NCBI RefSeq assembly: GCF_958298935.1
Contig: NC_084921.1
Location: forward strand, 44,735,001-44,799,000
DNA from: Phragmites australis
Taxonomy: Eukaryota > Streptophyta > Magnoliopsida > Poales > Poaceae
DNA length: 64,000 nt
Direction: 5' to 3'
Part shown: positions 10,901 through 22,544 of the stretch, in pieces
Position numbering within the stretch: position 1 is the stretch's first letter
Layout of the letters: each line of letters starts with the position of its first letter
Notes under the pieces: generated by a model
Told to the model about the DNA's origin: nothing
What the model saw: the letters and a program-made list of their open reading frames with translations, nothing else
The model's database searches: none
Position numbers and translations under genes: made by a program

Positions 10901-11376
10901 GGACCTATAACGTGCTCGCTAAGCACGGGAAGGGATGGGTGGACGAGCTGCCAGCCGTGCTGTGGGCTAATCGGACTACGCCAAGCCGCGCCACCGGGGA
11001 GACTCCGTTCTTCCTCGTCTACGGCGCCGAGGCAGTCCTCCCCTCCGAGCTCACTCTGGGCTCCCCTCGAGTGCATGCATACTCTGAGGGTGAGCAGGAG
11101 CAGCAAAGGCGCGCCACCGTCCTGGCGGCTCGGTACCAGCAGAGTCTGCGGCGTTATCATCTGCGCCACGTCCGGGCTCGGTCTCTCGAGGTGGGGGACC
11201 TAGTTCTCCGACGCGTCCAGTCGCGCGAAGGAATGAATAAGCTGTCCCCTGTGTGGGAAGATCCCTTCACCGTGATCGCGGTCCCGCGGGCGGGTTCTTT
11301 CAGGTTGGCGACGGAGGAAGGACAGCCACTCCCGAATCCGTGGAACATCGAGCATCTCCGACGCTTCTACCCGTAG
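7972..11376 (+). pseudogene. Tat pol: RT, RNase H, second RNase H, integrase (broken)
   Basis: The domains are in order. Reverse transcriptase (8035-8760) has RMCVDYTDLNKACPKD, FLDANSGYHQI and the catalytic YIDD. RNase H lies in a shifted frame from about 8790 with stops at 9075 and 9327; a low-complexity insert containing repeated GVEPE splits it. An archaeal-type second RNase H follows (9600-9860: HFDGS, NMAEYEGLIAGL, GDSQLVVNQV). Another shift occurs near 9880. The integrase HHCC finger (10360-10510) is followed by a one-base C-run shift near 10597 and the DDE core (LDILGPFP; TDNGTQF; NGQVERANAEIL) up to a C-terminal tail ending in HLRRFYP at 11376. A stop at 8020 sits where the codon was probably TGG. 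At least three frameshifts and four stops make it non-functional. Domain order fixes the Tat clade. Confidence 0.92.
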
Positions 11377-13033
11377 ATGATCATGCTCGCAGCTCAGGTC
11401 AGCAAGGCCGGGGGCTTCTCCCCGCCCAAGCAGTCCGAGGGCTCCGCCCCTTGGGTAAGTCGCTGTCGCCCAACCTTGTAAATATTGCACATTCAGTATT
11501 TCAATAAGCAATCGCTATGTCGAAATATTTTTCTGGATTCCGTATGTTTAATCTGTCTGGTGAGGTGCTCGGTTGTGCGAGAAAAAGTTCGCTCTCTCAT
11601 TTTCCCCGCTGATAAAAGAATCCCAATCGGTATGCATGCGAGCAGTCACCGCTGACTTACGTCCGGCATGGTAGGCTGTGGTGTTCGGTGTCGTGGCAGG
11701 CTCCCGGGCACTACCGAGTTTCGGGATGCTCTGGGTAATCCCATCGCTCGAGCTGCTCGAGTAGTCCGGAGCTCAGGCCCCCAGAGCGGGTTGTCGGTAC
11801 TCGGTCTGGTCTGTCATACCCGGGCGCCACCGGACCATAGGACCTCTGGGTTATGCCTCTGTCCGCTCTTGTCCACCGGTTTGGGTATTCAAGAGGTCTC
11901 GGGTCGAAAACGAGAGCAGTCTATAGCAAGTACCGCACTAACAGAGTGCACCAGACAAAGAAATTCTATATTCTCTCTTAAGTCACAGGCTGACAATCAC
12001 GAGCAGTTCGGCCGCGGGGGCTTCAATGCCCCGGTCTCTGGCTGGCCCCAAGGGTCCTCGGGTGGTCCTACCACTTAGGCGTGGGTGGTCGAGATCACCC
12101 GACCCCGGGAGCCTCGTATGCCTCTGGGCACTCGGGCGCTCCGTTGGAAGAACCAAGTCCCCGGGCACCCGAGCTCGGAAGCACACCCCTCCTGGATCGG
12201 TTGGCCAGAAGGCCGACAGCTGTCCGGTGAGTGGTTATATTCATACAAGTCTGTTTTCAGTAAATTTATGTTCCCGAGTCATTCTCGGGGGCTCTCGCGC
12301 TTTAATCTGTTCGGCGAGGTGGTCTCCTCGCACGCAAAACCCTGCCGCGTGTCTACTTTTTTCCCAGAACGACAGAGCGGTTCGTAGAAAGGAGTACCGC
12401 GCGTGCGGTAATGTCTGACCGAAGCCCTTTCGTGGTGGTCGTGGTGTTCGGTCCGCTTTTAAGGACCCCGAGCACTACCGAGTCCTCGGGTGTCCTGGGT
12501 AATCCTATCGCTCGAGCTGCTCGAGTAGTTCGGAGCTCAGGCCTCGGGGGCGGGCTGTTAGTGCTCGGTCCGGCCCGTTTTAAGCCCGGGCACCACCGGA
12601 CCGCGAGGACTCTTGGTCACATTCTCGCCCGCACGCGTCTCCCGTCTACTAACTGAGTGGTCGCGAAGTGAAAAAGTGTTCACCAGGCACGGCGTGTTCC
12701 GTGCTGGATCGATCTATCTCCCGGGAAAGAAAGTCTGTGTCTTTGTTTCTTAACCTAGACAATGCGGACCCGCGAGAGCTCGAGGGCCGACTACGCCAGC
12801 AATAGTGATCGGGACAACTTCGTTCTCGGGGATGGGAAGGTCGGGAACGGCCCGACTGAGTACTCCCCGGGACTTCCAGGCAAAACATCAGAAGAAACGT
12901 CAAACACTCAGAGAAATTGGAGTTGTGAGCCCAAGGAAAAGCTGCCATTATATTCACAAGGCATTTTCTAAGGGTTCACTCCTATATTTACATCCATCAA
13001 GACGACAAAAGAAAGAAAAAAGCTACAAAAGAT
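11377..13033 (+). repeat. Tat 3' noncoding region with a diverged tandem duplication
   Basis: There is no protein gene. Two copies of a segment follow each other about 755 bp apart. Landmarks are ATCGCTCGAGCTGCTCGAGTAG at about 11742 and again at about 12508, and AATCTGT(C/T)(T/C)GG(T/C)GAGGT near 11551 and 12305. The first copy spans about 11545-12300 and the second is cut short at about 12660. The copies differ at many bases, so the duplication is older than this insertion. Long 3' noncoding regions are usual in Tat elements. Confidence 0.65.
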
Positions 13034-16000
13034 CTAGTCGGCGGCGGAGGCGTCGGCTGAATCCTCTGAGTCGTCCCCGGGGGTTGGCGGCGGTGGCACC
13101 TCTCGCCAGAAGCCAGCCGCCACCACGGCGGCGGTACTCCGGACCGCTTCCCGGGCGGCCTCTCCCTCAGCCTCGACCACTCCCTCCCGCGCCGGCTCCA
13201 GCGGGAAGTTCGGGTCCCTGCTTCGGTAGCAGGCCAGGACGTGCTCGGCCACTGCATGTGCCAAGCCACGTCCCTCCCGGGCGGCAAGTTCCTGAACCGC
13301 CCAAGGCAGGGCCTCAAGACGCTCGCATGCAGTCTCGAGCTTCTCCTTGGCGGCCCGCAGCTGCGCCTCAAGTCCCTGGTCCCCGGCCTGTTTCGTCTTG
13401 GCCACCATCTCGGATAAGGCGCGTTCACGGGCGGTCAGCTCTGCCTCGTGCTTCGCATTCTTCTCCGCCCTGGTAGCCGTGGTCGCTGCCGCCGCAGCAG
13501 CCTCGCCCTCTCAACGACTCAGTTCGCCTTCTCGGTGACTCAGCTCACCCTCCCGCCGGGCCAGCACATCCTCCTGCTGGGCCACCGAATCCTCCCGAGT
13601 ACCGAGATCCGACACCGACAACTCATTGTCCACCTCCCGAAGGGAGACGTCCTCCTCCCAGCGGCGGATCTCTTAATTGATTTTCCAGAAGTCGTCTTCC
13701 CAGCGCTGGAGGTCAGCGCGCGTCTTCTCGGCCGCGCCCTCCCGGCGGGTCAGCTCAGCTTGCCGCTCCTCCGCCGCCTGCTCCCGAGCTGCGACTGCCA
13801 CCTGCCTCTCCTGCGCCTGCCCCATCCTGGCAAGGGCCTCGGCAGCTTGCTGCTTCGACGCCTCAGCCAGGCGGGCGGCGTCTTCTCGTTCCCGCGCGGC
13901 TTCTGCCCGCGCGGTCTTCAAAATTTCTTGTTCCCGCGCGGCTTCCGCGCGGATGTCTTCTAGGAGCTTCTGCTCCCGCGCGGCCGCCGCACGGGCCTCC
14001 TCCTGGGCGCCCGCCAGCCGCGCCTTCTCCGATACCAGGCGGGCGCGCTCGGCCTCGAGCTCCCCCTCCTTGGCATTCACCGCTGCGCCCAGCCGCCCAA
14101 CCGCTACCTGGACGCCTTCGATGGCAGCCAGGAAGGGGTCGGCGGGCTGGCCGGGCACCGGTGGGGCCCAGGCCTCCCCGCAGAGTTCCTCCGGGGGGTC
14201 CGAGCTTTCTACAGGGCCCTGCACCGCCATCCGCCCCGGGCTCTGCCTGCCCGGGGTAGGCTCCGCCGGCGCCGAAGACTCGGACGGCGGCCGCGTTCCC
14301 GCATCGGCCGCCTTGTCCGCCGGCCCCGGCAAAACATCCACCTCCACCGTCATCCGCCCCGGGCTCTCCGCGCCCGGGGTAGGTTCCTCCGGCACCAGGG
14401 ATTCGGACGGCTGCTCCGTCCTCCCCTCGGCCGCCATCTCCGCCTCTCTCTCAGTGGCCGCCACGACAATTGGCGCCTCCGCCGTTCCTGTGCCCGCCTC
14501 TGTCGACGCAGACGGCGGGCTCGGCTCTGGCCTTGGCGCCCGCGCCTTCTCCGTCGCAGTGGCGCTTGCGGCCGGCCTACGGGAGACAGATGAAAAATGT
14601 CAAAGATTAGTTCGGGCCAGAAATGCCCAGGAAAAAGCAAGAAAGGAGACTCACCGATACTGCCACTTGGCCACTGGGAGCTTGATGTCCGGGTCTGGCG
14701 CCGTCGGTCCGGACTCCTCCCGCCGCCTCTTCCACTGGGGGCTCGGCGGGGCCGCTGCGCGGGCCTCGGGTGCCGCTGCGCGGGTCTCAGGTTCAGCCGC
14801 GTGGGTCTCGGGCGCCGGCGCAGGCTCCATCCGCACCAGCCGCGGCTCCAGCACCGGGAATGCCGCCGCTGCCGTCGGCGACGGCGGAGAGTCCGGCACT
14901 AGAATCAGGGCCCGGGGACGCTTTCCCCGGTCTCCCGGCGCCACCTCCACGGCAATTTCGGAGGCGCCCTCCTCTCTGGCACGGCGGCTACTACATGCGG
15001 CGGCCCCGTCGCCAGCCTGCGCCGAGCTAATTGTCGCCTCCTCGCCGAGCAGCTCCTCCAATCCAGGGAGTTCGGAGGCCTCGGGACTCCGGCTCCTCGG
15101 CTGGTCCACGGGCCCCTGGGCGTCGAACTCCGGCAGCCTCGCCATGATGGCCACCCGGTCGGGGTTGGCGCAGAGTGCTATCTCCGGCCACGGGAGTTCC
15201 GCCCGGCACATGTCCTCCGTTCCGGTGATCACCCTTGTCATCCCCCGCAGTTCCGCCAGCCCCAGATCCCAGCTCGCGCCGATCTGGGTCCTGGTCATGT
15301 CCTCCGGCCCGGTGTAGAACCAGCTCGGCCGGGCCCGTTCTCGCAGAGGCGCCAGCCGACGGCGCAGGAAGTCCACGACCACCATGACGGAGGTCAGCCC
15401 GGCCTCGCGCAGCTCCAGGATGCGCTCCAACACCGGCTTCAGCCTCGCGTCTTCTGGCGGCGGCGCCTCCCACGTCGATCGCCGAGGTTCCGCTGCCGCC
15501 TCTGGCAGTTCGAGGCGCTCGTGGGGGTCGACGTCGACGAAGAACCAGTCCCGTCACCACTCCTCCCACTTGCTGCGCAGCACCTGGGGAATGTAATGAT
15601 CCCCCAGGCCGTCCCGGAGCCGAAGGTTGCAGCACCCCGCGACGTCCACCGTGGAGTGCCCCCTCTTCTTCCCCACCGGCCGAAGGACGAAGAAATGGCG
15701 AAGCAGCGACGCCAACGGCGCCACCCCCACGAACATTTCGCAGAGATGCGCGAAGATCGCCAACACCACCACGGAGTTGGGGCTTAGGTGCACCAGTTGA
15801 ATGCCGTACGTCTCCAGCACTCGCAGGAAGAAGGTGGAGAACGGCGGCACCAACCCCGCCACCACAAAGGAGGTGAAGAGGACGATCCACCCTGGGACGT
15901 TCGTCGCCGGCGTCACCACCACAGCACCTGCTTGCCCCTCCGGCACCAGCAGTTTCCTGATCTTGTCCGCCGCCTCCTCGTTCCTCAGACGAGACTCCGG

Positions 16001-16051
16001 CAAGATGCTGTCCGAAGCCTTGTCCCGGCGTCCTCCTCCAACCCTCGTCAT
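13034..16051 (-). pseudogene. Spliced antisense gene of the Tat element (Transposase_28-like domain plus coiled coil)
   Basis: The ATG at 16051 (MTRVGGGRRDKAS) opens a single minus-strand frame that continues to a TAG at 13034. It needs removal of one clean intron, 14577-14654 (GTGAGT to CCCGTAG, 78 bp). The product would be 979 residues. The N-terminal third has VPGWIVLFTSFVVAGLVPPF, LSPNSVVVLAIFAHLCEMF and HFF, which I recognise as the 'putative gypsy type transposon' domain (Pfam Transposase_28) of antisense proteins in grass Tat elements. The middle is proline/alanine-rich and the C-terminal third is a Glu/Ala/Arg-rich coiled coil. Three single-base stops break it: 15554-15556 (TGG to TGA likely), 13673-13675 (TAA) and 13511-13513 (TGA). 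A TATA box lies upstream. The function of such proteins is unknown; nuclear or regulatory roles have been suggested only by inference. Confidence 0.88.
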
Positions 16052-16204
16052 CTCGACAAGAATAAAAGGTGTTTTGGCGGTGGAAAGAGAGAGAAAGGGA
16101 AGAGTGCTCCGGTCGCCTGAGAATTTTCTAAAGGCTTCGGAGCACAAAGAAGGCAAGAGCGCAAGAGCAAGAAAGCGTAAAGAGGTGGACGGACCGATCC
16201 TATC

Positions 16205-16216
16205 CCCCTTTTATAT
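16205..16216 (-). promoter_or_regulatory. TATA box of the antisense gene
   Basis: On the minus strand ATATAAAAGGGG lies about 160 bp upstream of the ATG at 16051, leaving a leader of about 130 bp. It is on the opposite strand from the LTR promoters. The antisense gene therefore appears to have its own promoter inside the element, not read-through from an LTR. Confidence 0.65.
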
Positions 16217-16557
16217 CTCGAAAGTTCAAAAACTGCCGCCCAAACGGTTCGCTCGGTGAAGTGTCGCCTCGATCGGCGCAACCGCCAGGCGAATCTCCCG
16301 CCGATCGCGCAATGTCAACGGCTGCCAGGCGTATTTTCCTCGATCCGCACGGCGACCGCGCGTGACGTCCGTACGGTCATCATACCCTTCGGAAGTTGTG
16401 TGGACACGCGTCCATTCATTTTCCTGTTAGGGCGTACTTGAGGTCTGGGTCCGTAAAGACCACCTCTCGAAAGCCTGCCACATGGCGTCTGCACCAGCCT
16501 CGGCCTCGGCCGCGACGAAGGGCCCATCCGCCGTCTCCGTCCCGTCGCCTACCAATG

Positions 16558-16571
16558 GGCCCGGGGGCTAC
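16558..16571 (+). other. Polypurine tract of the Tat element
   Basis: GGCCCGGGGGCTAC lies directly before the TGTCGG start of the 3' LTR. The purine run is short and interrupted, as in related grass elements. Position is the main evidence. Confidence 0.55.
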
Positions 16572-17949
16572 TGTCGGTGTATCAAGAACCAGGGGTCCCT
16601 GAGTCCCAAGACCGGGCCGGCCATCCGCCACGCGTCACCATCCCGCGAGGTCCACCCTACAAGATAAGAAGAAGCTAAGTCCCGGGAGAAGGTGCTCGGG
16701 GCCGCCGCCTCTGGTTCCCGAGCACCCCAGTTCCCCGATGACCCGCAGAGTCCAAGTACCGGGAAGAAAGTACTCGAAAGGGTCCTCGCCTACCCCCAAG
16801 TACTGTAATCCCCCGAAGAAGTGCTCGGGAGAGAGTGCTCGGGGCTGCACGTGGCAGCCCCCGAGGACTCGGTTCCCCGAAGGTCTCACCGAAGTGCTTG
16901 GGAGAGAGTGCTCGGGGCTGCACGTGGCAGCCCTCGAGGACTCGGTTCCCCGAAGGTTCGCGCAAGATCGTCCGACGACCCGAAGGGTCCCATCGTCGGG
17001 GTGTCAGCCAGTCAAAGGCCCAATGCCGCATTTAATAGGCACGCGCGGCCTGACATCCTGACATCCTGACATTCTCAGCTGCCCACGCCCTAGTGTCAGA
17101 CCCTGCCATGCTCTGGCAGGGAGGCGTGGGTCCATTAAATGCACGGGTCCCGTCCCGTTTCACCCGGGTGCCTCGGGATAACGTTGCCAAAAATGAAGCG
17201 CTCCGCCTGCCACCCTGCCCCGGCAGAAGAGCAAGACAGGGTGGGCGCACCGGGCACCTCTGTGGCTGCCTGGTGGGCCCTCTTAATGGCGCCGGAGGAC
17301 ATCCACAGTGGCGGGTGGTCGGATGCACGCCGCATTTTTCCACCGCCCCTGTCACTTCGCCAAAACGGAATGATGACGCCTTTCTCTGTGGCGCCTTGTC
17401 ATTCGCGCCCCCTCTTTCCCATTCTGGATAAGTCGAGGTCGGTGCGCCTATAAAAGGAAAGGATGGAGAACACATAAAGACAGACCCCGAAGCTCTCGAT
17501 AGACAATCCGGAAGCTCTCTGAAGACAGACGGGAAAACAAGGTGAACAAGACAAGAAAGCCCCGACAACCCTCAGGAAGCACCCGAAGCCCAGATCAAAA
17601 GGCGAAGAACATCACAAACAAGCTCAAGCCAAGCTAGAACACAAGAGCCTCAAGCTCTCTGTAGGCAGCTCACCCCTGTAGTCAGATACATCCTTGAAGA
17701 ATTCGCTTCAAGAAGAGATATAACACTCACACAGGAGTAGGGTGTTACGCCCCCGTGCGGCCCGAACCTGTCTAAACCTCGGTGCACCCATCTTTCTTGC
17801 ACTAGGTCGATCATCTCCCACCACCAGCAACTGCATTTATTTCCGTTCCCATTTATTTCCCCGACAAACTCGTTCAGGATCATCCCCCCGGCCGAATCTT
17901 TAAAAAGGGGTCTCTCGGGATCCCTGCGACAGGAGTTCATCCTCCGACA
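16572..17949 (+). repeat. 3' LTR of the Tat element, with extra internal repeats
   Basis: TGTCGGTGTATCA to TCATCCTCCGACA (1378 bp) keeps both TG and CA ends. It is 145 bp longer than the 5' LTR because of a segment at 16815-16959. That segment holds two units of about 72 bp sharing GAGAGTGCTCGGGGCTGCAC and GAGGACTCGGTTCCCCGAAG. The TATA box is at about 17449-17456. Elsewhere the two LTRs are nearly identical by eye. Confidence 0.95.
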
Positions 17950-17954
17950 ATACC

Positions 17955-20900
17955 CTATGTAGGTTTCAAAATAAAAAAATTTCAAAGATGACTACTTTTA
18001 GAACTTCTAGTAAATTTAAAGCCTCAAAAAAATTTCCAAAAATTTAGAAAAATTCACTAATATTCCTCTCATGTGACTAATAATTTCTAAACTTATTTTC
18101 AACCATAGGTTACTTGGTGAAAAGTAAGTTCCTTTGCAATGCTTCATTTATATGCATTTTTATCATTTAATGTGATATGCTCTTTTTAATTTAATTTGAA
18201 TTCAAACAAATTCAAACATGATTAATTTCTAAAATTATTTCCAAACAATTTGAATTCTATCTGAACCAAGATAAATGTAATTTTTGTCTGAACGTGCCTG
18301 CATTTTAACACATGTGATTTCTGTCTGAACCAAGATAAGTGTTAGGGTCCCTCCGCATGTGAAGAACACAGGCGGGGAGGGAAGGGGGTGAAATGGGATT
18401 AAAGTTAGGTTAGCAACTAGTTGAGGGTGGGTTTTGTTCGGTCTGGAGAAGCTAATCGTCGGATCGAATCCGACGGCTCCGAGTGTCTGCGAATTTGTTT
18501 ATGGGTTATGGCTCCTAATGGGTCAAGGCTGAGTGCTAATGGGCCACCTCAGCGTGTTAGACGGGTCGGCTACGTAGTTCTTTGGTCATGACATAAATGT
18601 TCAGCTGCACATTACACAATTTTTGGGCCCTGAACATGTATTATGGGCTGCAATGATAAGTGTTACGTTTTAGTTCAGTGCATTTACCTTAAGGGTATAT
18701 TGCCCAACAATAATATTTTGACTTATGTACCCTTGATTAATGCTTGTAAGAATATTATGTTTTGGGATATTGAAGCTATAGCTTTAATGTTTTTTCAGTG
18801 CATTTTGCTTTGTTAATGCTATTTCAAGCACGTTCAAATAAGTTTTGTTGCCCAAAATTAATGTTTAATTGCCTAAAATATTGCAATTGTTTTATGATAA
18901 CTAGGAAAAGCACAGATTTAGTTAATATTGGTTGACTTTAAGTGATATTTGTGGCTCTTATGATTAAGTTTATCTCAATTCAAAATGGAACCAATATGAA
19001 ATTTTGATTTGGGACCTAAACTAGTTTTTGAGCATTAGGGTAATTATTTTGACAATCCATGGTTGTATTATGACCAAAGTCATTTATAATCATGAATTAT
19101 TAGAATTTTATTGTCCACTAATGAAATATTTATGTCCCTAGGCCATGCATAATTAATAGATCTATTTTTAGGCATAAGATTTAGGCTAAACTTTTGGATA
19201 TTTCTCAGGTGGGCTCCAAAAAATATTTAAGTGCATTCTGGGAATAATCTGAGATTGAGTCAACTAATCAAGAGTTATGTTTTTTCCTAAATTATTTAAT
19301 TGATCTCGCATGTGTTTATGTTGTCTCGTATTTCTTATGCTTTAATTTTGCCCTAAATTATGAGCTTAAGTTTTTCCCTTGTTTTCAATTTAGCATTTAT
19401 TTACTGCTCGTTAATTATGATATTGTTTAATGCTTACTCTTCCGCAATTAAGTAATGATTAATGCATGTTAATTTTGATCGTATGATTAAGGATGCCTCT
19501 AATTAATATATTTTACTTTGAGACAATGTGATTATGCTTAATTTTATGGCTCATGGCTATATATTGATCAACATCATTATGATCATGTATCATTTAATTA
19601 ATTCTTAAATTAATTAAGTTATTGAATCATCTTATCTTAAGCATTTATGTGATCATGACTATGTAATGATTAAGTTTTTTTTCTGATTAAGATGGAACCA
19701 ACGAGAAATCTTAATTAGATATTTGATGATATTTGGGGATTATGTTGTGGCACATGATTACATTTCGACCAACGTTGATTCTAATCATGTGTCATTCCTA
19801 TAGTTTTTCTGGTCAAAATGAAACCAACGAGAAATTTTGGTTAGAGATTTCATATTGATTTAAGAATTATATTTTATGGCTTATGGTGACATACTGACCA
19901 ATGTTGTGACCAATTATTCTTCATTTTCTGCTAAAAGGTGATGCAAGGTTGGACTGATGATTCTTTCCTCATGTTAAGTTCTTCTTAGTTTCTGCCCAAC
20001 GGTGAAACGAATTGGAATTGTTAAGTTTTATCATTATTATGTTATTAACTTGACAAGTGTATGGTTAATTTCATAACATATAAGTAATCACAATTTTTTA
20101 TAAAGTAATGATCAGTGATGTCTCTATTATTAATTTAGCTATAAGTTCTTCGGTTGTTTCTAGTACCATAATAAAGAAATGAGGTAACTTATTATTGTTA
20201 GTATATGATCATCTTTGAGGTTATGTATGTTGATTACGTACACAAATATAATACTAATGTCAGTCTCATTTTAGAGAAGCATCTATCTAGACATCGATAA
20301 GAATTCAATTCAATATTCTAATGACTAGTTGGAGCAATTTAAGCAAATACCCCTTATGATCATAAAATTTAGGATCTAGGGGAGCAATCCTCCTGTTAAA
20401 TTACGTTTATCTGACAATAATGGAAAAACATTATGAAGCTCTAAAAAAATAGGATTCTTGCTAATACACTGATCATAAGAGTGCTCAAGGGTTAATGAGG
20501 CATGACATAAAAAATTATTGGAGCCTTTCTGATTCACTTTGTTACGTCATTTTTTTCTACGATGATCAACAACGCAGAATGAGAAGTGAAAATATGTGCA
20601 TCCATAAAAGAAAGTTAGTGAGATACTAAAATAAGAACTACATTTATGCTGCTAACATTATGTCAAGATCATCAAAGTTTTAAAGTAAAGTCTTAAATAA
20701 TGGATGTGAGGTTAATGTTGAAGCTGTTAGAAGGTTTCTATCAGTCCTAAATTGTGTTTTCACTCTCCATCCTAATAATGTAATTTATGTCCTTATTATG
20801 AGAAGTAATTTTCTTGTGTTTCTCTACGTTATACTCTTATGAATTATTTGGAAAATACTAAGTAAATTATTAACTCTATTGACTTCACTTTAAAATCAAA

Positions 20901-21055
20901 TATTTATGAGTTCATCGAAATTATGACATTAATACTCATGCCACATTTTGAGACAAAGAATAAAACATCTTATTAAAAAAAAGGAAATATTTTATTATGT
21001 GAGACATACTCTATAGCTAAATTTATTAGTTATGCATGTATTATGAAAGTATGTA
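17955..21055. other. AT-rich repeat, right part of the host of the Tat insertion
   Basis: There is no coding frame. The first 250 bp resemble part of the LTR-type insertion at 36375-40515 (AATTTCTAAA, TTCCTC(T/G)CATGT, TTTCAACC and neighbours near 40270-40350). A GC-richer island lies at 18340-18580. Two units of about 122 bp are tandem: GGAACCAACGAGAAATC (about 19692) and GAAACCAACGAGAAATT (about 19819), each followed by GATTTATG- or CATGATTA-type text and a CCAA(C/T)GTTG motif; a third, weaker copy is near 18980. This looks like noncoding DNA of an LTR element. Its right edge at about 21055 cuts into the kinase gene. Confidence 0.5.
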
Positions 21056-22544
21056 CGACTTGAGCTGCGAGTTCACTCGCACGGCTCTCCCGGATATGAT
21101 CGCTCGTCTGCCACGCAGCCGCTCGCGCTCCTTTAACTGGTGTCAAACGCATGGCTGCGTGCAGTTGCACCGCGTTGAACTCGCGTCAAAGAATCGTGCG
21201 TGCTTAGTTACCTGATGCCTCTGACGACGGCGAGGTAGGCGTCGCAGATGATGCCGACGAGCTCGATGCGGTACGGCTTCCTCGCCCTGGGTCCTCCCTT
21301 CTGCTCGCCGCCGGTGCCATCCTCCTCGGCGGGCTCCCAGTACTGCTCGATCGTCCCGTCGGCGGCGACATTGTGCCGTCCACGATCACGTCCCGCCCCT
21401 CGTTCAGTGCCGTCACCAGCAGCGACGCCGCCGCGTCCGTCGACGATTGATGCGCCTGGATGCAATATGCGTGTGCCGTACGTTGCTCTGGATCAGTGAC
21501 ACATGTCTGTCTATGGCGCGAGCATTATTGCAACAAGAGATCGAGCAGCTCCGACGACGTACCAGCTCGGCAGTCAGCAGCATGCCGTTGCGGTGGCATC
21601 GCGATCTGATGGCTTGGTAGAAGACGTCCGACTACTTGAACGCGTCGGCCTCCACGACCACGGTGTTCGCCGCCGCGCCAGTCCAGAACACCCTGCACGC
21701 GCGCCGTGGTCAGGTAATGCTACTCATGTTCCCGTGGCTGCACCGGATTTTGGTGAGTGGTTCGATTGGAACGAACGACTTACTCCTTCATGACCTGTTT
21801 GAGCACGGTGCTCTTGCCGGCGCCCATGCCGCCTCCCGTCAGGAGCAGGACCAGGCTGCGGTCGCTGTGCGCCGCCGGGACCATCACGTCCGTACCCGGC
21901 CGGTTGTCGTAGCAGCTTAATTATCCCGATGGCATTTCAGCTCCTCCATCAGCGTGGAGAAGAGCCTGGTCACCTTCAGCTCTCTTGCCACCCTCTCAAA
22001 CCTCATTTTCCTGTAATCCAATGAAGAACAGTTAACAATATTTATTCCTCGAGTAGAATTATACTCCTTGATATAAAAACGCACAAATTAATACCTTTTC
22101 ATGTTCTTGAAAAACAGAAAAAACAAAATTATGCTAGTAATATGTCCGTGCACATTTTTTTGTCGAATCAGTCAACGGTTGTTACCTAGTGGCCTCCATC
22201 ACCATTCTTCTGAGTTTTCTTCTAGGCTGCTCTGATGTTAGAACCTAGGCAAGCGAACCGAACATTAGCATACATGGTATACATGAACAACTCAGTGATC
22301 ACAAAGCAGAACGTGCTCGATTCTCCAGTGCACAGTTTTATTCTTGCAATTCCGGTCGATTGATACCTGCGTGATCACGTGGGTTGCACATTTCCAGTGG
22401 AAGGAGAAGTAGCCAAGAATGCATTTATCTAGCTCCTCGATCAGCTTCACGAGCAAGGCGTCCGGGTTCTTGTTATGGAAGAAGGCGAGTAAATTCTGTT
22501 CATAGCCCTCGTTCTTCTTCAGATAATTGTACGCAACGAAGAGG
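21056..22544 (-). pseudogene. NADKc-like P-loop kinase gene, broken and truncated
   Basis: Minus-strand exons, in gene order, are: 22544-22367 (YNYLKKNEGYEQNLLAFFHN ... LGYFSFHW), 22231-22186 (RRKLRRMVMEATR), 22010-21784 (MRFERVARELK, then YDNRPGTDVMVPAAHSDRS and the Walker A GAGKST), 21692-21563 (VVVEADAFK ... SDVFYQAI), 21455-21212 (TALNEGRDVIVDGTMS; YRIELVGIICDAYLAVVRGI) and about 21105-21056 (RAVRVNSQLKS). Donor and acceptor sites are good at nearly every junction. This order matches plant calmodulin-dependent NAD kinase (NADKc), which has a zeta-toxin-type kinase fold; in plants it is a metabolic enzyme. Damage: a TAG inside the FK-SDV motif (exon 4), a frame break before the Walker exon, a deletion between DGTMS and the QYWEP segment, and loss of everything after LKS where an AT-rich repeat begins. 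So it cannot make a full enzyme. Confidence 0.75.

Larger units (their letters stand above)
4141..17949 (+). mobile_element. Complete Tat-lineage Ty3/gypsy LTR retrotransposon (13.8 kb)
   Basis: Two long LTRs (4141-5373 and 16572-17949) flank a primer-binding site, gag-protease-RT-RNase H-second RNase H-integrase on the + strand, a long 3' region with a spliced antisense gene, and a polypurine tract. The insertion is bounded by the 5-bp duplication ATACC (4136-4140 and 17950-17954). The extra RNase H between the first RNase H and integrase, together with the antisense gene, is the hallmark of the Tat clade (Retand, RIRE2 and Grande types). All protein genes carry stops or frameshifts, so the copy is not autonomous now, but the LTRs differ at few bases by eye apart from one 145-bp length difference. 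It interrupts an older AT-rich repeat. Confidence 0.95.

Noticed and set aside
13677..15317. 546-codon plus-strand open frame
   Set aside because: It is the complement of the antisense gene. The minus strand has the known domain, the intron and the TATA box; the plus frame is Ala/Ser/Arg low complexity.
21212..22010. Zeta-toxin type gene of a toxin-antitoxin system
   Set aside because: The fold is shared, but exon structure and motifs are those of plant NAD kinase (NADKc-like), with no antitoxin neighbour. It is a broken metabolic enzyme gene.
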